In this document: piece by piece, positions 47,684-57,081 of the stretch | How positions within the stretch are numbered: the first letter of the stretch is position 1 | Layout: each line of letters starts with the position of its first letter | From: JANPCX01 sp966211815 | GTDB taxonomy: Bacteria > Pseudomonadota > Gammaproteobacteria > Burkholderiales > Burkholderiaceae_C | Reading direction: 5' to 3' | Assembly (NCBI GenBank): GCA_966211815.1 | Contig: CBIHOD010000009.1 | Location: 1 to 64,000, forward strand | DNA: 64,000 nucleotides | Made by a program: the position numbers and the translations under genes | The notes under the pieces: generated by a model | The model's database searches: none | What the model was told of the DNA's origin: nothing | The model's input: the letters and a program-made list of their open reading frames with translations, nothing else

Positions 47684-48676
47684 TCACTCCAGCTTGAGCT
47701 TCTGCAGGAACACCACCCGCTTGTAGGTGATGAACTCGTCCTTGACCTGTTTCTGGAACTCGTCGGGCGTGTTGCCGACCACGATGGAGCCGGTGCCTTC
47801 GATGCGGCTCTTCACCGTAGGGTCGGCCAGCGCCGCCTTCACGGCCGCGTGCACCTTGTCGACCACTTCCTTGGGGGTGTCCTTGGGCGCGGACACCCCG
47901 TAATAGGCCATGCGGTTGACGGGCGGCAGGCCCACTTCGGCGAAGGTCGGCACATCGGGAAGCCCGGCCAGCCGCTGCGGCGCGGCCACCGCGATCGCCA
48001 CCAGGCGCTTGTCTTTGATGAAAGGCATGGCCGACGGCAGGTTGTCGAACACGATCGGCACCTGCCCCGCCACCGCGTCGTTCAGGGCCGGGCCCGAACC
48101 GCGGTAGGGGATGTGGGTCATGAAGGTCTTGGTCATGCTCTTGTACAGCTCGGTCTGCAGGTGGCCGATGCTGCCGGAGCCCGCGGTGCCGTAGCTGTAT
48201 TTGCCCGGGTTCTTCTGCAGCGCGTCGACGAAAGCGGCATGGCTCTTCGCCGGGAACGACGGGTGCACCGCGATCACGTTCGGCGTGGCGGCGACATTGA
48301 TGATGTGGACGAAATCCTTGACCGGGTCGTAAGGGATGCCGGGGTTGATCGCCGGGTTGGCGGCCGTGGTCGAGACGGTGGAGATGCCCAGCGTGTAGCC
48401 GTCGTGCGGGGCCTTGGCGACTTCCGCTGCTCCGATCGCGCCGCCCGCGCCCGCTTTGTTCTCGACGAGCACGGTCTGGCCGAGCGCCGCGCCCATCTTG
48501 TCCGCGATGATGCGGGCGATGATGTCGGTGGTGCCGCCCGGCGCGAAGGGCACCACCAGGCGCACCGGCTTGCTGGGGTAGGCCTGTGCCCAGGCGCCCG
48601 GGCTGGCGGCCGCGCCGGCGGCCAATGCGAGAAGAGTTGCGGCGAAATGTCTGCGGGGTCGGGTGGGTTTTTTCAT
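47684..48676 (-). CDS. Bug/TctC-family periplasmic binding protein
   Basis: Solute-binding protein of 330 aa with a signal peptide (ATLLALAAGAAASPGAWAQA). The TctC/Bug start PSKPVRLVVPFAPGGTTDIIAR and the second-lobe pattern YSYGTAGSGSIGHLQTELY are typical of the large Burkholderiales family that captures carboxylates and aromatic acids. No tctA/tctB membrane genes adjoin, which is normal for these numerous orphan members. Start at 48676 is favoured by GGAGA seven bases upstream; an ATG five codons earlier overlaps that site. It is the last gene of the hydroxy-acid oxidase cluster. Confidence 0.9.
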   Translation of the reverse strand: MKKPTRPRRHFAATLLALAAGAAASPGAWAQAYPSKPVRLVVPFAPGGTTDIIARIIADKMGAALGQTVLVENKAGAGGAIGAAEVAKAPHDGYTLGISTVSTTAANPAINPGIPYDPVKDFVHIINVAATPNVIAVHPSFPAKSHAAFVDALQKNPGKYSYGTAGSGSIGHLQTELYKSMTKTFMTHIPYRGSGPALNDAVAGQVPIVFDNLPSAMPFIKDKRLVAIAVAAPQRLAGLPDVPTFAEVGLPPVNRMAYYGVSAPKDTPKEVVDKVHAAVKAALADPTVKSRIEGTGSIVVGNTPDEFQKQVKDEFITYKRVVFLQKLKLE

Positions 48677-48729
48677 GTGGTTTGTCTCCATGGTTGGGCT
48701 TGGATGGCGGTCGCCGGGTTTCCGCGCTG

Positions 48730-49896
48730 TCACCGCAGGAATTTCCCGTCGCTGGAAATGATGGAAAGGTCGACGAAATCGATGCCGTCGTGGTGGGCCG
48801 GGGCATAACTGATTTCCAGCCCGCCGAGGTCGTGGCGGCGCATCGTGTCGAAGGCCTGGACGATCCTGGCGCGGGTCGGCTCGCGTCCGGCGCGCCTGAG
48901 CCCTTCGACCAGCACCTTGGCCGAGACGAAGCCTTCCATCATGGCCGGGCTCAGCGCCGCCAGGCCGCGGTCGCGCGCCAGGTCGCTGGCCTCCTTGGCC
49001 ACGCGCGACTTGAGCGATCGCTCGGAAGGGAAGACCTGCGTCACGACCACGCCGTGCGCGTGCGGGCCGAGCAGTTCCACGAAACCCCGCGAGGCGTTGT
49101 TCGACAGCGTGAGGACCTGGGCCCTCGAACCCGCTTCGCGGATCAGCCGCGTCGCCGCGGCCACGGCCTCGCCGCTGCCGACCACGAGCACCGACTGAGC
49201 CTGGGCGGCCACGATCCTGCGCACCGGCGGCGCGAGGTCGGGCCTGGCCCTGTCGAATTTTTCGACCCTCAGCGGCTCCTTGCCGACGGCTTTGAAGCCT
49301 TTCGCCGCGCCGGCCGCGGCGTCCTCGCCGAAGGAGTCGTCCACGTGCAGCACCGCGATGCGCTCGATGCCCAGGGTGTCCAGGTGGCGCACCGCGTGTT
49401 CCGCCTCGCGCTGGTAGGGCGCGCGCACGTTGAAGACATGGGGGTGCGCCGGCCTGCGCAGCGCCATCGCCCCGGTGGAGGGCGCGACCAGTCCGATGCC
49501 GTGCTCCGCCAGCAGCGGCAGGATGGCCTGGGTCTGCGGCGTGCCCCGGCTCAGGAACAGCACATGGGCGCCGTGCTCTTCGATCAGCTTGCGGGCGTTG
49601 CCCCGGGCCAGCGCGGGGTCGTTCCTGTCGTCGAGCCGCACGAGCTTGACCGGCTGCCCGTGCACGCCGCCGCGCGCGTTGATTTCGTCGATGCACAGCG
49701 ACGCCCCCTGGTTCAGCTCCTTGACGCTCGCCGCCGCGGGGCCGGAAAGGTCGGCGGTCTGGCCGACGACGATCTGCGCCTGCGCCGCCGCAGCGAAGGC
49801 CAGGGGCGGCAGCAGCCGCAGCATCAAGGCGGCCGCGCGGCGCGACCGGCCGCGGGGCGGTGCCGGGACGTCATCGGATCGGGGCCGGCGCTCCAT
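48730..49896 (-). CDS. LivJ-like (type I) ABC binding protein
   Basis: Branched-chain-amino-acid-type periplasmic binding protein, 388 aa. A basic n-region and signal peptide end near AFAAAAQAQ. The type I fold is indicated by VVGQTADLSGPAAASVKE, ASLCIDEINARGGVHGQPVKLV and the hinge-region LVAPSTGAMALR. It has AGGAGGA before the ATG. No LivHMGF genes adjoin, so the transporter is elsewhere or the protein acts as a sensor. It lies 18 bases after the FMN oxidase gene in one operon. The ligand may be related to the hydroxy acid handled by that enzyme. Confidence 0.87.
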   Translation of the reverse strand: MERRPRSDDVPAPPRGRSRRAAALMLRLLPPLAFAAAAQAQIVVGQTADLSGPAAASVKELNQGASLCIDEINARGGVHGQPVKLVRLDDRNDPALARGNARKLIEEHGAHVLFLSRGTPQTQAILPLLAEHGIGLVAPSTGAMALRRPAHPHVFNVRAPYQREAEHAVRHLDTLGIERIAVLHVDDSFGEDAAAGAAKGFKAVGKEPLRVEKFDRARPDLAPPVRRIVAAQAQSVLVVGSGEAVAAATRLIREAGSRAQVLTLSNNASRGFVELLGPHAHGVVVTQVFPSERSLKSRVAKEASDLARDRGLAALSPAMMEGFVSAKVLVEGLRRAGREPTRARIVQAFDTMRRHDLGGLEISYAPAHHDGIDFVDLSIISSDGKFLR

Positions 49897-49914
49897 GGCG
49901 TCCTCCTGCGGCTT

Positions 49915-51159
49915 TCAAGCGTGGTCGAGCAGGCCGGGGCCCAGCTCGCCGCAGCCGTTCACGCCCAGCATCGCCATGTCGCGGTCGACCTCTTCGCGCA
50001 GCAGGCCGATGGCGTGCGCCACGCCGGCTTGCCCGGCGATGGCGGCCGCATGGTTGAACGGCCTGCCGACGAAGACGAATTTCGCGCCCAGGGCCAGCGC
50101 TTTGAGCACGTCGCCGCCGCGGCGCACGCCGCCGTCGAGCATCACCGGCACCGAGCCGCCCAGCGCTTCCACGACCGCCGGCAGCGCGCGCAGCGGCGGC
50201 ACCGCGCCGTCGAGCTGGCGGCCGCCGTGGTTGGAGACGATGACGCCGTCCGCGCCGTGGTCGCGGGCCAACGCCGCGTCCTGCGCGTGCAGGATGCCCT
50301 TGACCACGAGCACGCCATTCCACCGCCGCCGGATCTGCGCCAGGTGGCCCCAGGTCAGGTGGTCGCGCGCCGAGAAATCGCGCAGCACGCTGGGCGACAG
50401 GATGGGCGCGCCGCGCTCGGCGAAGGAGTTTTCGAAGTGCGGCATGCCATGGCGCAGCAGCGTGCGCGCGAAAGTTCCGAGCAGCCAGCGCGGCCGGGCC
50501 AGGCCGTCCAGCGCCAGGCGCAGGCTCGGCCGCAACGGGGTCGAGAAACCGCTGCGCACGTTGTTCTCGCGGTTGCCGGGCACGGCCAGGTCGACCGTGA
50601 CCACCAGGGTGCGGAAGCCGGCCGCCGCCACGCGGTCCAGCAAGGCGTCGATGCGCGAGGCGTCGCCCGGCACGTAGGCCTGGAACCAGGTGCCGGGCGC
50701 GGCGGCGATCACGTCTTCCATGCGGATCAGCGAGGACCCGCTGAGCACCATCGGGATGCCGGCTTCCCGCGCCGCCCGCGCCAGCGCGATGTCTCCGCGG
50801 TAAGCGCACAGCGCGGCCAGGCCCATCGGGGCGATGCCGAAGGGCGAGGCGTAGCACTGGCCGAACAGCTCGGTGCGCTGGCTGCGCCGCGAGACGTCGA
50901 CCAGCACGCGCGGGACGAAGTCCCATTCCTCGAAGGCCGACCGGTTGCCCCGCAGCGAAAGGTTGTCCTGCGCCGCGCCGGCCACGTAGCCGAACAGCGG
51001 CCGCGGCAGGTGGCGCCGGGCGGCGCCCTCGAAATCGTCCAGCGACAGCATGGCACGCAGCCGGCGCGGCGTCCCGGTGTCGGGCGAGGAGGTGTAGTCG
51101 CGGCGGCGCACGGCGGGCTGCCGCGGCGGCTCGGTCGTCTTCTCGGCGGAGTGGGTCAT
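49915..51159 (-). CDS. FMN-dependent alpha-hydroxy-acid oxidase/dehydrogenase
   Basis: FMN TIM-barrel enzyme of 414 aa, of the L-lactate dehydrogenase, mandelate dehydrogenase and glycolate oxidase family, oxidising L-2-hydroxy acids to 2-oxo acids. It has the FMN/active-site segments FGIAPMGLAALC and WFQAYVPGD, the catalytic His in VSNHGGRQLDG and the phosphate-binding DGGVRRGGDVLKALALGA and GRPFNHA. Exact substrate unknown; (S)-mandelate or L-lactate are possible. It heads a three-gene operon with two binding proteins and is divergent from a LysR regulator. Confidence 0.92.
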   Translation of the reverse strand: MTHSAEKTTEPPRQPAVRRRDYTSSPDTGTPRRLRAMLSLDDFEGAARRHLPRPLFGYVAGAAQDNLSLRGNRSAFEEWDFVPRVLVDVSRRSQRTELFGQCYASPFGIAPMGLAALCAYRGDIALARAAREAGIPMVLSGSSLIRMEDVIAAAPGTWFQAYVPGDASRIDALLDRVAAAGFRTLVVTVDLAVPGNRENNVRSGFSTPLRPSLRLALDGLARPRWLLGTFARTLLRHGMPHFENSFAERGAPILSPSVLRDFSARDHLTWGHLAQIRRRWNGVLVVKGILHAQDAALARDHGADGVIVSNHGGRQLDGAVPPLRALPAVVEALGGSVPVMLDGGVRRGGDVLKALALGAKFVFVGRPFNHAAAIAGQAGVAHAIGLLREEVDRDMAMLGVNGCGELGPGLLDHA

Positions 51160-51213
51160 GGCGGTCGGGGGCAGTGCGTTGGAAACGAATGTAGGGACCC
51201 GCGCACAAAGAAG

Positions 51214-51247
51214 AAAGCGAATTTATCAATCAGATCTATTTCGCTTT
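51214..51247. promoter_or_regulatory. candidate LysR operator between oxidase operon and lysR gene
   Basis: AAAGCGAA and TTCGCTTT form a perfect 8-bp inverted repeat separated by 18 bases within an AT-rich 34-bp segment. The local AT-richness and location between divergent genes fit a LysR-family binding region with its promoters. Confidence 0.55.
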
Positions 51248-51287
51248 TATAGAATTGACGCGCAATCCCGCTGATAAAAACCGCCGC

Positions 51288-52193
51288 ATGACGCTCAAGC
51301 AACTCGAAGCCTTCTACTGGGCGGCCACCTGCATCAATTTCTCGGTCGCCGCGCGGCGGCTGCACCTGTCGATTTCTTCTTTGTCCAAACGCATCACCGA
51401 GCTGGAAACCTCGCTCGGCCAGCCGCTGTTCGACCGTAGCGGGCACAAGGCGGCGCTCACGGGGGCCGGCGTGCAGCTGGTGCCCAGGGCGCGCGAGCTG
51501 CTGCAGGCCGCCGACGCGTTGCGGGCCGACATCGCCGCCGCTCCCGCCGGTGCATTGCGCGGCGACTGCCGCATCGGTGTCGGCGAACTCACCGCGCTGA
51601 CCTGGCTGCCGCGCCTGGCTGCGGCGGTCCGCCAGGCCCACCCGGGGCTGTCGGTGCAGTGCCATGTGGACATCGGCGAGCGGCTGGAACAGCGCGTCGA
51701 AAGCGGCGAGCTGGACTGCGCCGTGGTCGCCGGGCAATCGTCGCGCAGCGCGATCGCCTCTGAGCCGATCGCGCAGGCACTGTTCGCCTGGTGCGTGGCC
51801 GCGGGCACGCCCGGGCCCGCCCGACAGCCGGTCGCCCGCCTGCTGCAGGACTTGCCGCTCGTGGGCCTGCCCCAGGGCTCCGGCATCACCCGGCTGGTGG
51901 GCGACTGGCTGCGCGCCGCGTCGGTCTTCCCGGCGCGGCGCATGGAGATCAACCATTGGGGCGCGGTCGCTGGCTTGCTGGCCGGAGGCTTGGGCGTCGG
52001 CGTGCTGCCGCTGGCCTGGGCACGGTCGCTGGCGGGCCGGGGCGCGCTTCGCCTGCTGGAGGCTTCGCCGCCGCTGCCGGCGCTGACCTATTGCATCCAA
52101 TGGCGCCGCGACGACGCCCGCCCGCTGGTCGCGGCCCTGCGGGCGTTGGCCGGGCAGTCGGCCGACTTTTCGAAGACGAGCGGCGTCCTGTAA
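51288..52193 (+). CDS. LysR-family transcriptional regulator
   Basis: LTTR of 301 aa. The N-terminal helix-turn-helix is MTLKQLEAFYWAATCINFSV followed by AARRLHLSISSLSKRITELE. The effector domain covers residues ~90-295 with two lobes. It is divergent from the hydroxy-acid oxidase operon, which is its likely target. The inducer is probably the hydroxy acid or its oxo product. The start was placed at the beginning of the HTH; an upstream in-frame GTG would add 11 residues within the operator region. Confidence 0.93.
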   Translation: MTLKQLEAFYWAATCINFSVAARRLHLSISSLSKRITELETSLGQPLFDRSGHKAALTGAGVQLVPRARELLQAADALRADIAAAPAGALRGDCRIGVGELTALTWLPRLAAAVRQAHPGLSVQCHVDIGERLEQRVESGELDCAVVAGQSSRSAIASEPIAQALFAWCVAAGTPGPARQPVARLLQDLPLVGLPQGSGITRLVGDWLRAASVFPARRMEINHWGAVAGLLAGGLGVGVLPLAWARSLAGRGALRLLEASPPLPALTYCIQWRRDDARPLVAALRALAGQSADFSKTSGVL

Positions 52194-52303
52194 CCGGATG
52201 CGCCCGGCCGCGGCGCACAATCCACGCTTTGCCCCCGGCGGTCCACGCGCTTGGCCGCGAGGCGGCGGCGGGGCGCGCCACAGCGAAGGAAAGGATCGAC
52301 GCG

Positions 52304-52642
52304 ATGATCTACAAGTTCAAGTCCAAGGCCACCGGCGACGTGATCATGATGGGCCCGCAAGGCGACGCCGTGCTGCGCCTGCTCGGCCGCGAGCCTTCGG
52401 CCCGGGGCATCATCGAAGTGGCCGACATGGCCGGCGCCTTGTCGGCGCTGGAGAAAGCGGTCGCCGACGACGAGGCCGCCCGCCGCGCCGCCGGCGGCGA
52501 CGCCGACGATGCCGCCGACGAACAGGACGAGGCCGACGGCCCCAAGGCCGACACCGTCAGCCTGCGCCAGCGCGTCTGGCCGCTGGTCGAAGCCGTCAAG
52601 CGCGCGCAGGCGGCCGGCGAACCCTTGGTCTGGGGCGTCTGA
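52304..52642 (+). CDS. DUF1840 family protein
   Basis: Small cytoplasmic protein of 112 aa of the DUF1840 family, common in Burkholderiales, with unknown function. The typical start IYKFKSKATGDVIMMGP is present, followed by an acidic low-complexity linker rich in Asp and Ala (~62-80) and a conserved C-terminal helix LRQRVWPLVEAVKRAQAAGEP. AAGGA lies upstream. Followed by a co-directional gene 85 bases later. Confidence 0.88.
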   Translation: MIYKFKSKATGDVIMMGPQGDAVLRLLGREPSARGIIEVADMAGALSALEKAVADDEAARRAAGGDADDAADEQDEADGPKADTVSLRQRVWPLVEAVKRAQAAGEPLVWGV

Positions 52643-52727
52643 CACCGGCACGCCGCGGGATGAAAATACCGGGCGTGGCCGGCGCGGCCGGCGGCGGGAA
52701 CCGAACGAAAGGATAGGAAGGACCACC

Positions 52728-53360
52728 ATGAAACTCTGGAGCCAAAGCTGGGCCAACGGCGAACGCATCCCACCCCAATTCGCGGCCGGCCGCCTGGACG
52801 GCGACTCCGGCGTGGCCTTCTCCGACAACCTCAATCCGCACCTGGCCTGGACCGAGGTGCCGGCCGGCACCCAGTCCTTCGCGCTGATCTGCCACGACTT
52901 CGACGTGCCCAGCCGGGGCGACGACGTCAACCAGCCCGGCCGCGAAGTGCCGGCCGACCTGCCGCGCGTCGACTTCTTCCACTGGGTCATGGTCGACCTG
53001 CCCGCCTCGCGGCTGGAGATCGCCGAGGGCGAATTCAGCCGCGGTTTCACGCCGCGCGGCAAGGCGGGGCCGGCCACCCTGCACGGCGCGCGCCACGGCT
53101 TGAACGACTACACCGGCTGGTTCGCCGGCGACGCCGAACGGGCGGGCGATTATTTCGGCTACGACGGCCCGTTCCCGCCGTTCAACGACTCGCTGATCCA
53201 CCACTATGTCTTCACGCTGTACGCGCTGAACGTCGCGCGGGCGCCGCTGGAAGGCGCCTTCACCGGCCAGGCTGCGCGCGAAGCCATCTACCCGCATGTG
53301 CTGGCGGCCGCCACCCATTCGGGCACCTACACGCTCAACCGCAGGCTGGCCAACGCCTGA
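52728..53360 (+). CDS. YbhB/YbcL (PEBP/RKIP-like) protein
   Basis: Phosphatidylethanolamine-binding-protein fold, 210 aa, cytoplasmic. Family features include HLAWTEVPAGTQSFALICHDFD, FFHWVMVDLPA and YDGPFPPFNDSLIHHYVFTLYALN around the anion-binding pocket. Function in bacteria is not established. AGGAAGGA lies upstream. It is followed by a phosphatase gene after 40 bases. Confidence 0.9.
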   Translation: MKLWSQSWANGERIPPQFAAGRLDGDSGVAFSDNLNPHLAWTEVPAGTQSFALICHDFDVPSRGDDVNQPGREVPADLPRVDFFHWVMVDLPASRLEIAEGEFSRGFTPRGKAGPATLHGARHGLNDYTGWFAGDAERAGDYFGYDGPFPPFNDSLIHHYVFTLYALNVARAPLEGAFTGQAAREAIYPHVLAAATHSGTYTLNRRLANA

Positions 53361-53400
53361 TGGCCGCCCCATCCCGAGCCCGGGCGGCGGGTGCGCGCCC

Positions 53401-54081
53401 ATGACCGAGGCCGCCACCCGCGTCATCGCACTGCGCCACGGCGAGACCGACTGGAACGCCGACGCGCGCATCCAGGGCTTCACCGACATCCCGCTGAACG
53501 CCACCGGCCGCTGGCAGGCCCGGCGGCTGGCCGAGGCGCTGGCCCATGAGGCGATCGACGTGATCTACGCGAGCGACTTGTCGCGCGCCTTCGAGACCGC
53601 GCAAGCGGTGGCGCGCCTGCAGGGGCGCGACGTGGTGCCCGAGCCGGCGCTGCGCGAGCGGCATTTCGGGGCCTTCCAGGGCCGCATCTTCAAAGACATC
53701 GAACGCGAGGAGCCCGAGCAGGCCCTGCGCTGGCGCCGCCGCGACCCGGACTTCAGCCCGCAGGGCGGCGAGTCGCTGAAGGCGTTCTACGAGCGCTGCG
53801 TGCGCCGCGCCGAAAGCCTGGCGGCGGCGCACCCGGGCCAGACGGTGGCGCTGGTCGCGCACGGCGGCGTGATGGACTGCCTCTACCGCGCCGCGCTGCG
53901 CATCGACCTGCAGGCGCCGCGCACCTGGCAGTTGGGCAACGCCAGCATCAACCGGCTGCTCTACACCGGCGAAGGTTTCACGCTGGTGGGCTGGAGCGAC
54001 ACCGGCCACCTGGAGGGCGCTCCGATGGACGAGCTGTCGGAAGAGTCCGCGCCGCCGGCCGGCGCCAACGACCACGTCTGA
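53401..54081 (+). CDS. histidine phosphatase family protein (GpmB/CobC-like)
   Basis: Cytoplasmic branch-1 histidine phosphatase of 226 aa. The phosphohistidine motif is LRHGETDWN near residue 13; other active-site parts are the Glu in LRERHFGAFQG and the second His in VAHGGVMDC. It could act as a sugar phosphatase, cofactor-dependent mutase-like or alpha-ribazole phosphatase. No cobalamin genes nearby, so a specific role is not assigned. Last gene of a small co-directional group. Confidence 0.88.
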   Translation: MTEAATRVIALRHGETDWNADARIQGFTDIPLNATGRWQARRLAEALAHEAIDVIYASDLSRAFETAQAVARLQGRDVVPEPALRERHFGAFQGRIFKDIEREEPEQALRWRRRDPDFSPQGGESLKAFYERCVRRAESLAAAHPGQTVALVAHGGVMDCLYRAALRIDLQAPRTWQLGNASINRLLYTGEGFTLVGWSDTGHLEGAPMDELSEESAPPAGANDHV

Positions 54082-54121
54082 GGGGCTGAGCAGGGTGGCC
54101 GGGGCCGGCTCCAATGGGCAA

Positions 54122-54164
54122 GGCCGCACCTGCAAGCGTCGCGTGGGCGCTTGCGGGTGCGGCC
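54122..54164. other. convergent-gene hairpin
   Basis: GGCCGCACC.TGCAAGCG pairs with CGCTTGC.GGGTGCGGCC in a long, nearly perfect stem. There is no U-run on either side. It lies between two converging genes and may stop both transcripts. Confidence 0.5.
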
Positions 54165-54216
54165 TCGGCCGCGGGCCCGGTGTCCAGGCCCTCCCGACGT
54201 CCTTCTTGTTCTGGGT

Positions 54217-54516
54217 TCAGATGTCCGGCTGCACGCCGAGTTCGCCGTGGTAGCCGCAGCGGGCGATCACCGAGGCGGAGATCTCGTCCGCGCGCACCAG
54301 GTCGCACAGGAGCATCATCGCGGCGCGCTGGACGCACACCTGCAGTTCCACCGAGTCGCCCAACTCGTGCGGCGGGTACCGTGAAGCCAGGGCCTGGAGT
54401 TTCCGGTCTTTGAGCAGGATGGACAGCAGGTGGCTCTGCGATTCGGGCGAGTCAAAGAACGCTTCGTCGATGTTGAGCTGGTCGGCCACGGCGACCATGA
54501 CGTCTTCAAGGTTCAT
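54217..54516 (-). CDS. small hypothetical protein (99 aa)
   Basis: Cytoplasmic protein of 99 aa, mostly helical, with no recognised domain. It starts MNLEDVMVAVADQLNIDEAF and carries two Cys residues in the second half (LQVCVQ, IARCGYHGE). A strong ribosome-binding site AAAGGAG seven bases before the ATG supports it as real. It is monocistronic, with a hairpin at each end of its region. Confidence 0.68.
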   Translation of the reverse strand: MNLEDVMVAVADQLNIDEAFFDSPESQSHLLSILLKDRKLQALASRYPPHELGDSVELQVCVQRAAMMLLCDLVRADEISASVIARCGYHGELGVQPDI

Positions 54517-54853
54517 ACAGACTCCTTTCAAGGCACCGGCCCTGCCTGCCGCACCGCGATCGGTGCGCTTTGGGGCCGCCTTCCCCAGCATCTTCGGCGG
54601 CCCCTAGGGAGACTTGAGGCGGCCGGCCGCCGGATAAGCCGGGAAAAGACGGTAATTCCGGCCGTAGCGGAACTGGATCACGTTTTGACGGGCGTCATCG
54701 GGGCCGGACCGCGAACCAGCCCGGATGCAGGCGTGGACCCTGGACGGTGGTCGATTCCCGTAGGAGCGGCTTCAGCCGCGAAGCGGTGCACCGAGATCGC
54801 GGCTGAAGCCGCTCCTGCGAAGCGCGTGCTTGCCGGGGTGTGGCTTCGCGCTT
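54517..54853. other. 337-bp intergenic region with two hairpins
   Basis: No gene. It contains a 9-bp stem GGGGCCGCC / GGCGGCCCC at 54572-54604, just upstream of the small gene's ribosome-binding site, and a REP-type hairpin at 54761-54816. The first may be a terminator or leader structure. The remainder shows nothing recognised. It must carry the promoter of the small gene and receives the end of ruvB. Confidence 0.55.
54761..54816. repeat. REP-type palindrome (GGAGCGGCTTCAGCC family)
   Basis: TAGGAGCGGCTTCAGCCGCGA pairs with TCGCGGCTGAAGCCGCTCCT in a ~20-bp stem with a 15-base loop. Similar sequences are abundant extragenic palindromes in pseudomonads and xanthomonads. A different family from the other repeats in the window. 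Confidence 0.8.
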
Positions 54854-55918
<1,065 letters not shown>

Positions 55919-55984
55919 GGCGGGATTATCCGCGCCGGGCACCGCGGCCGGGCCCGGGCAGCTCCACGCCTTAAACTGCCGCCC

Positions 55985-56395
55985 GTGCAGCAACTCCGCT
56001 CCCGCTTCCGCCTGTGGGCCTTCGCCGCGATGTTCGCGGTGCTGGGCATGGCCATGGCGCCAGCGGTCTCGCAGGCGGCGATGGCGCTGTCCGGCAGCCG
56101 CTGGGTCGAGGTCTGCTCGGCCGCGGGGTCGCGGTGGGTGCCGGTCGACGGCCAATCTGGCCAAGCGGCCGGCCCGCAGGCTCCAGGCGCTTCTTCCGGC
56201 CCGATGGCCGACAAACCGACTTGCCCGCTGTGCTGCCAACTGAACGGCGGGGCCGGCTTGCCGCCACCCGCCTGCGCGTGGCGGTCCGCCTGGGCGGGCG
56301 GTGCCGAGGCGTTGCCGGCGTGGACCCGGCACGCGCCGCGCGTCTTGTCCGACTGGGCCTCCCCTCAGCCACGCGGGCCGCCGTTGCCCGGTTGA
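55985..56395 (+). CDS. DUF2946-like cysteine-containing exported protein
   Basis: Protein of 136 aa starting with GTG. A signal sequence or membrane helix (FRLWAFAAMFAVLGMAMAPA) precedes RWVEVCSAAGSRWV and the motif KPTCPLCCQLNGG. The arrangement of a first Cys near VEVC and a later C-P-L-C matches DUF2946, a family often seen beside copper-related or TonB genes. The next gene encodes a copper chaperone, which supports a metal-linked role. The last ~40 residues are Pro/Trp-rich and unlike the family. No better start is visible upstream. Confidence 0.65.
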   Translation: MQQLRSRFRLWAFAAMFAVLGMAMAPAVSQAAMALSGSRWVEVCSAAGSRWVPVDGQSGQAAGPQAPGASSGPMADKPTCPLCCQLNGGAGLPPPACAWRSAWAGGAEALPAWTRHAPRVLSDWASPQPRGPPLPG

Positions 56396-56539
56396 ACCGT
56401 TGTGTCCCTTGCGCGCACAAACCGACGCAGCCTGTGATCAGGGCGACGGTCCGCGCGCCGCGCTTTCAACCCGTCGATCCCTGCGATCCAGACACATCGG
56501 CGACCCCGCACGCGGGTCGCTCGTTTCGACACGGAGCCC

Positions 56540-57046
56540 ATGACCATGCCTTCCAACCCTTCCATTTCGCGCGGCCTGACCGCCGCATTGCTGGCCGCCG
56601 CCGCATTTTGCGCACCCTTGACCGCCCTGGCCCACGGCTACAAGCTCGGCCCCATCGACATCGGCCACCCCTGGGCCCGGCCGACAGTGCCCGGCCAGCC
56701 CAGCGGCGGCGGCTACCTCAAGCTGGCCAACGGCGGCGCGGCCGCCGACAGGCTGCTGTCGGCCAGCAGCGACGTGGCCGCCTCGGTCGAGCTGCACAGC
56801 ATGGGCATGGAAGGCGACGTGATGCGCATGCGCCAGGTCGACGGCATCGACCTGCCCGCCGGGCAGACGGTGGAGCTCAAGCCGGGCGGGCTGCACATCA
56901 TGTTCAACGGCTTGAAGGCGCCGCTGAAAGAGGGCGAGAGTTTCCCGGTGAAGCTGAAGTTCGAGAAAGCCGGCGAAGTGGTGGTGGATGTGAAAGTCGG
57001 CGTGCCGGGCGGCGGCAAGGCGGCCGAGGGGGCGCACAAGCACTGA
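56540..57046 (+). CDS. copper chaperone PCu(A)C
   Basis: Periplasmic Cu(I) chaperone of 168 aa with a signal peptide ending near ALAHG. The copper site residues follow the pattern H-M...M...H-M seen as LHSMGMEGDVMRM and GGLHIMF. Proteins of this family deliver copper to the CuA centre of cytochrome oxidase or protect against copper. The His/Lys-rich end AEGAHKH could add weak metal binding. A GCGACCC/GGGTCGC hairpin (56500-56520) lies 20 bases before the start. Probably transcribed with the DUF2946-like gene. Confidence 0.9.
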   Translation: MTMPSNPSISRGLTAALLAAAAFCAPLTALAHGYKLGPIDIGHPWARPTVPGQPSGGGYLKLANGGAAADRLLSASSDVAASVELHSMGMEGDVMRMRQVDGIDLPAGQTVELKPGGLHIMFNGLKAPLKEGESFPVKLKFEKAGEVVVDVKVGVPGGGKAAEGAHKH

Positions 57047-57081
57047 CAGGCCGCCTGCGCCCGCCTCCCCTCCGTGGTGAT

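Noticed and set aside
54120..54164. classical rho-independent terminator
   Set aside because: The stem is strong but lacks a U-run on both strands, so it is reported only as a hairpin.
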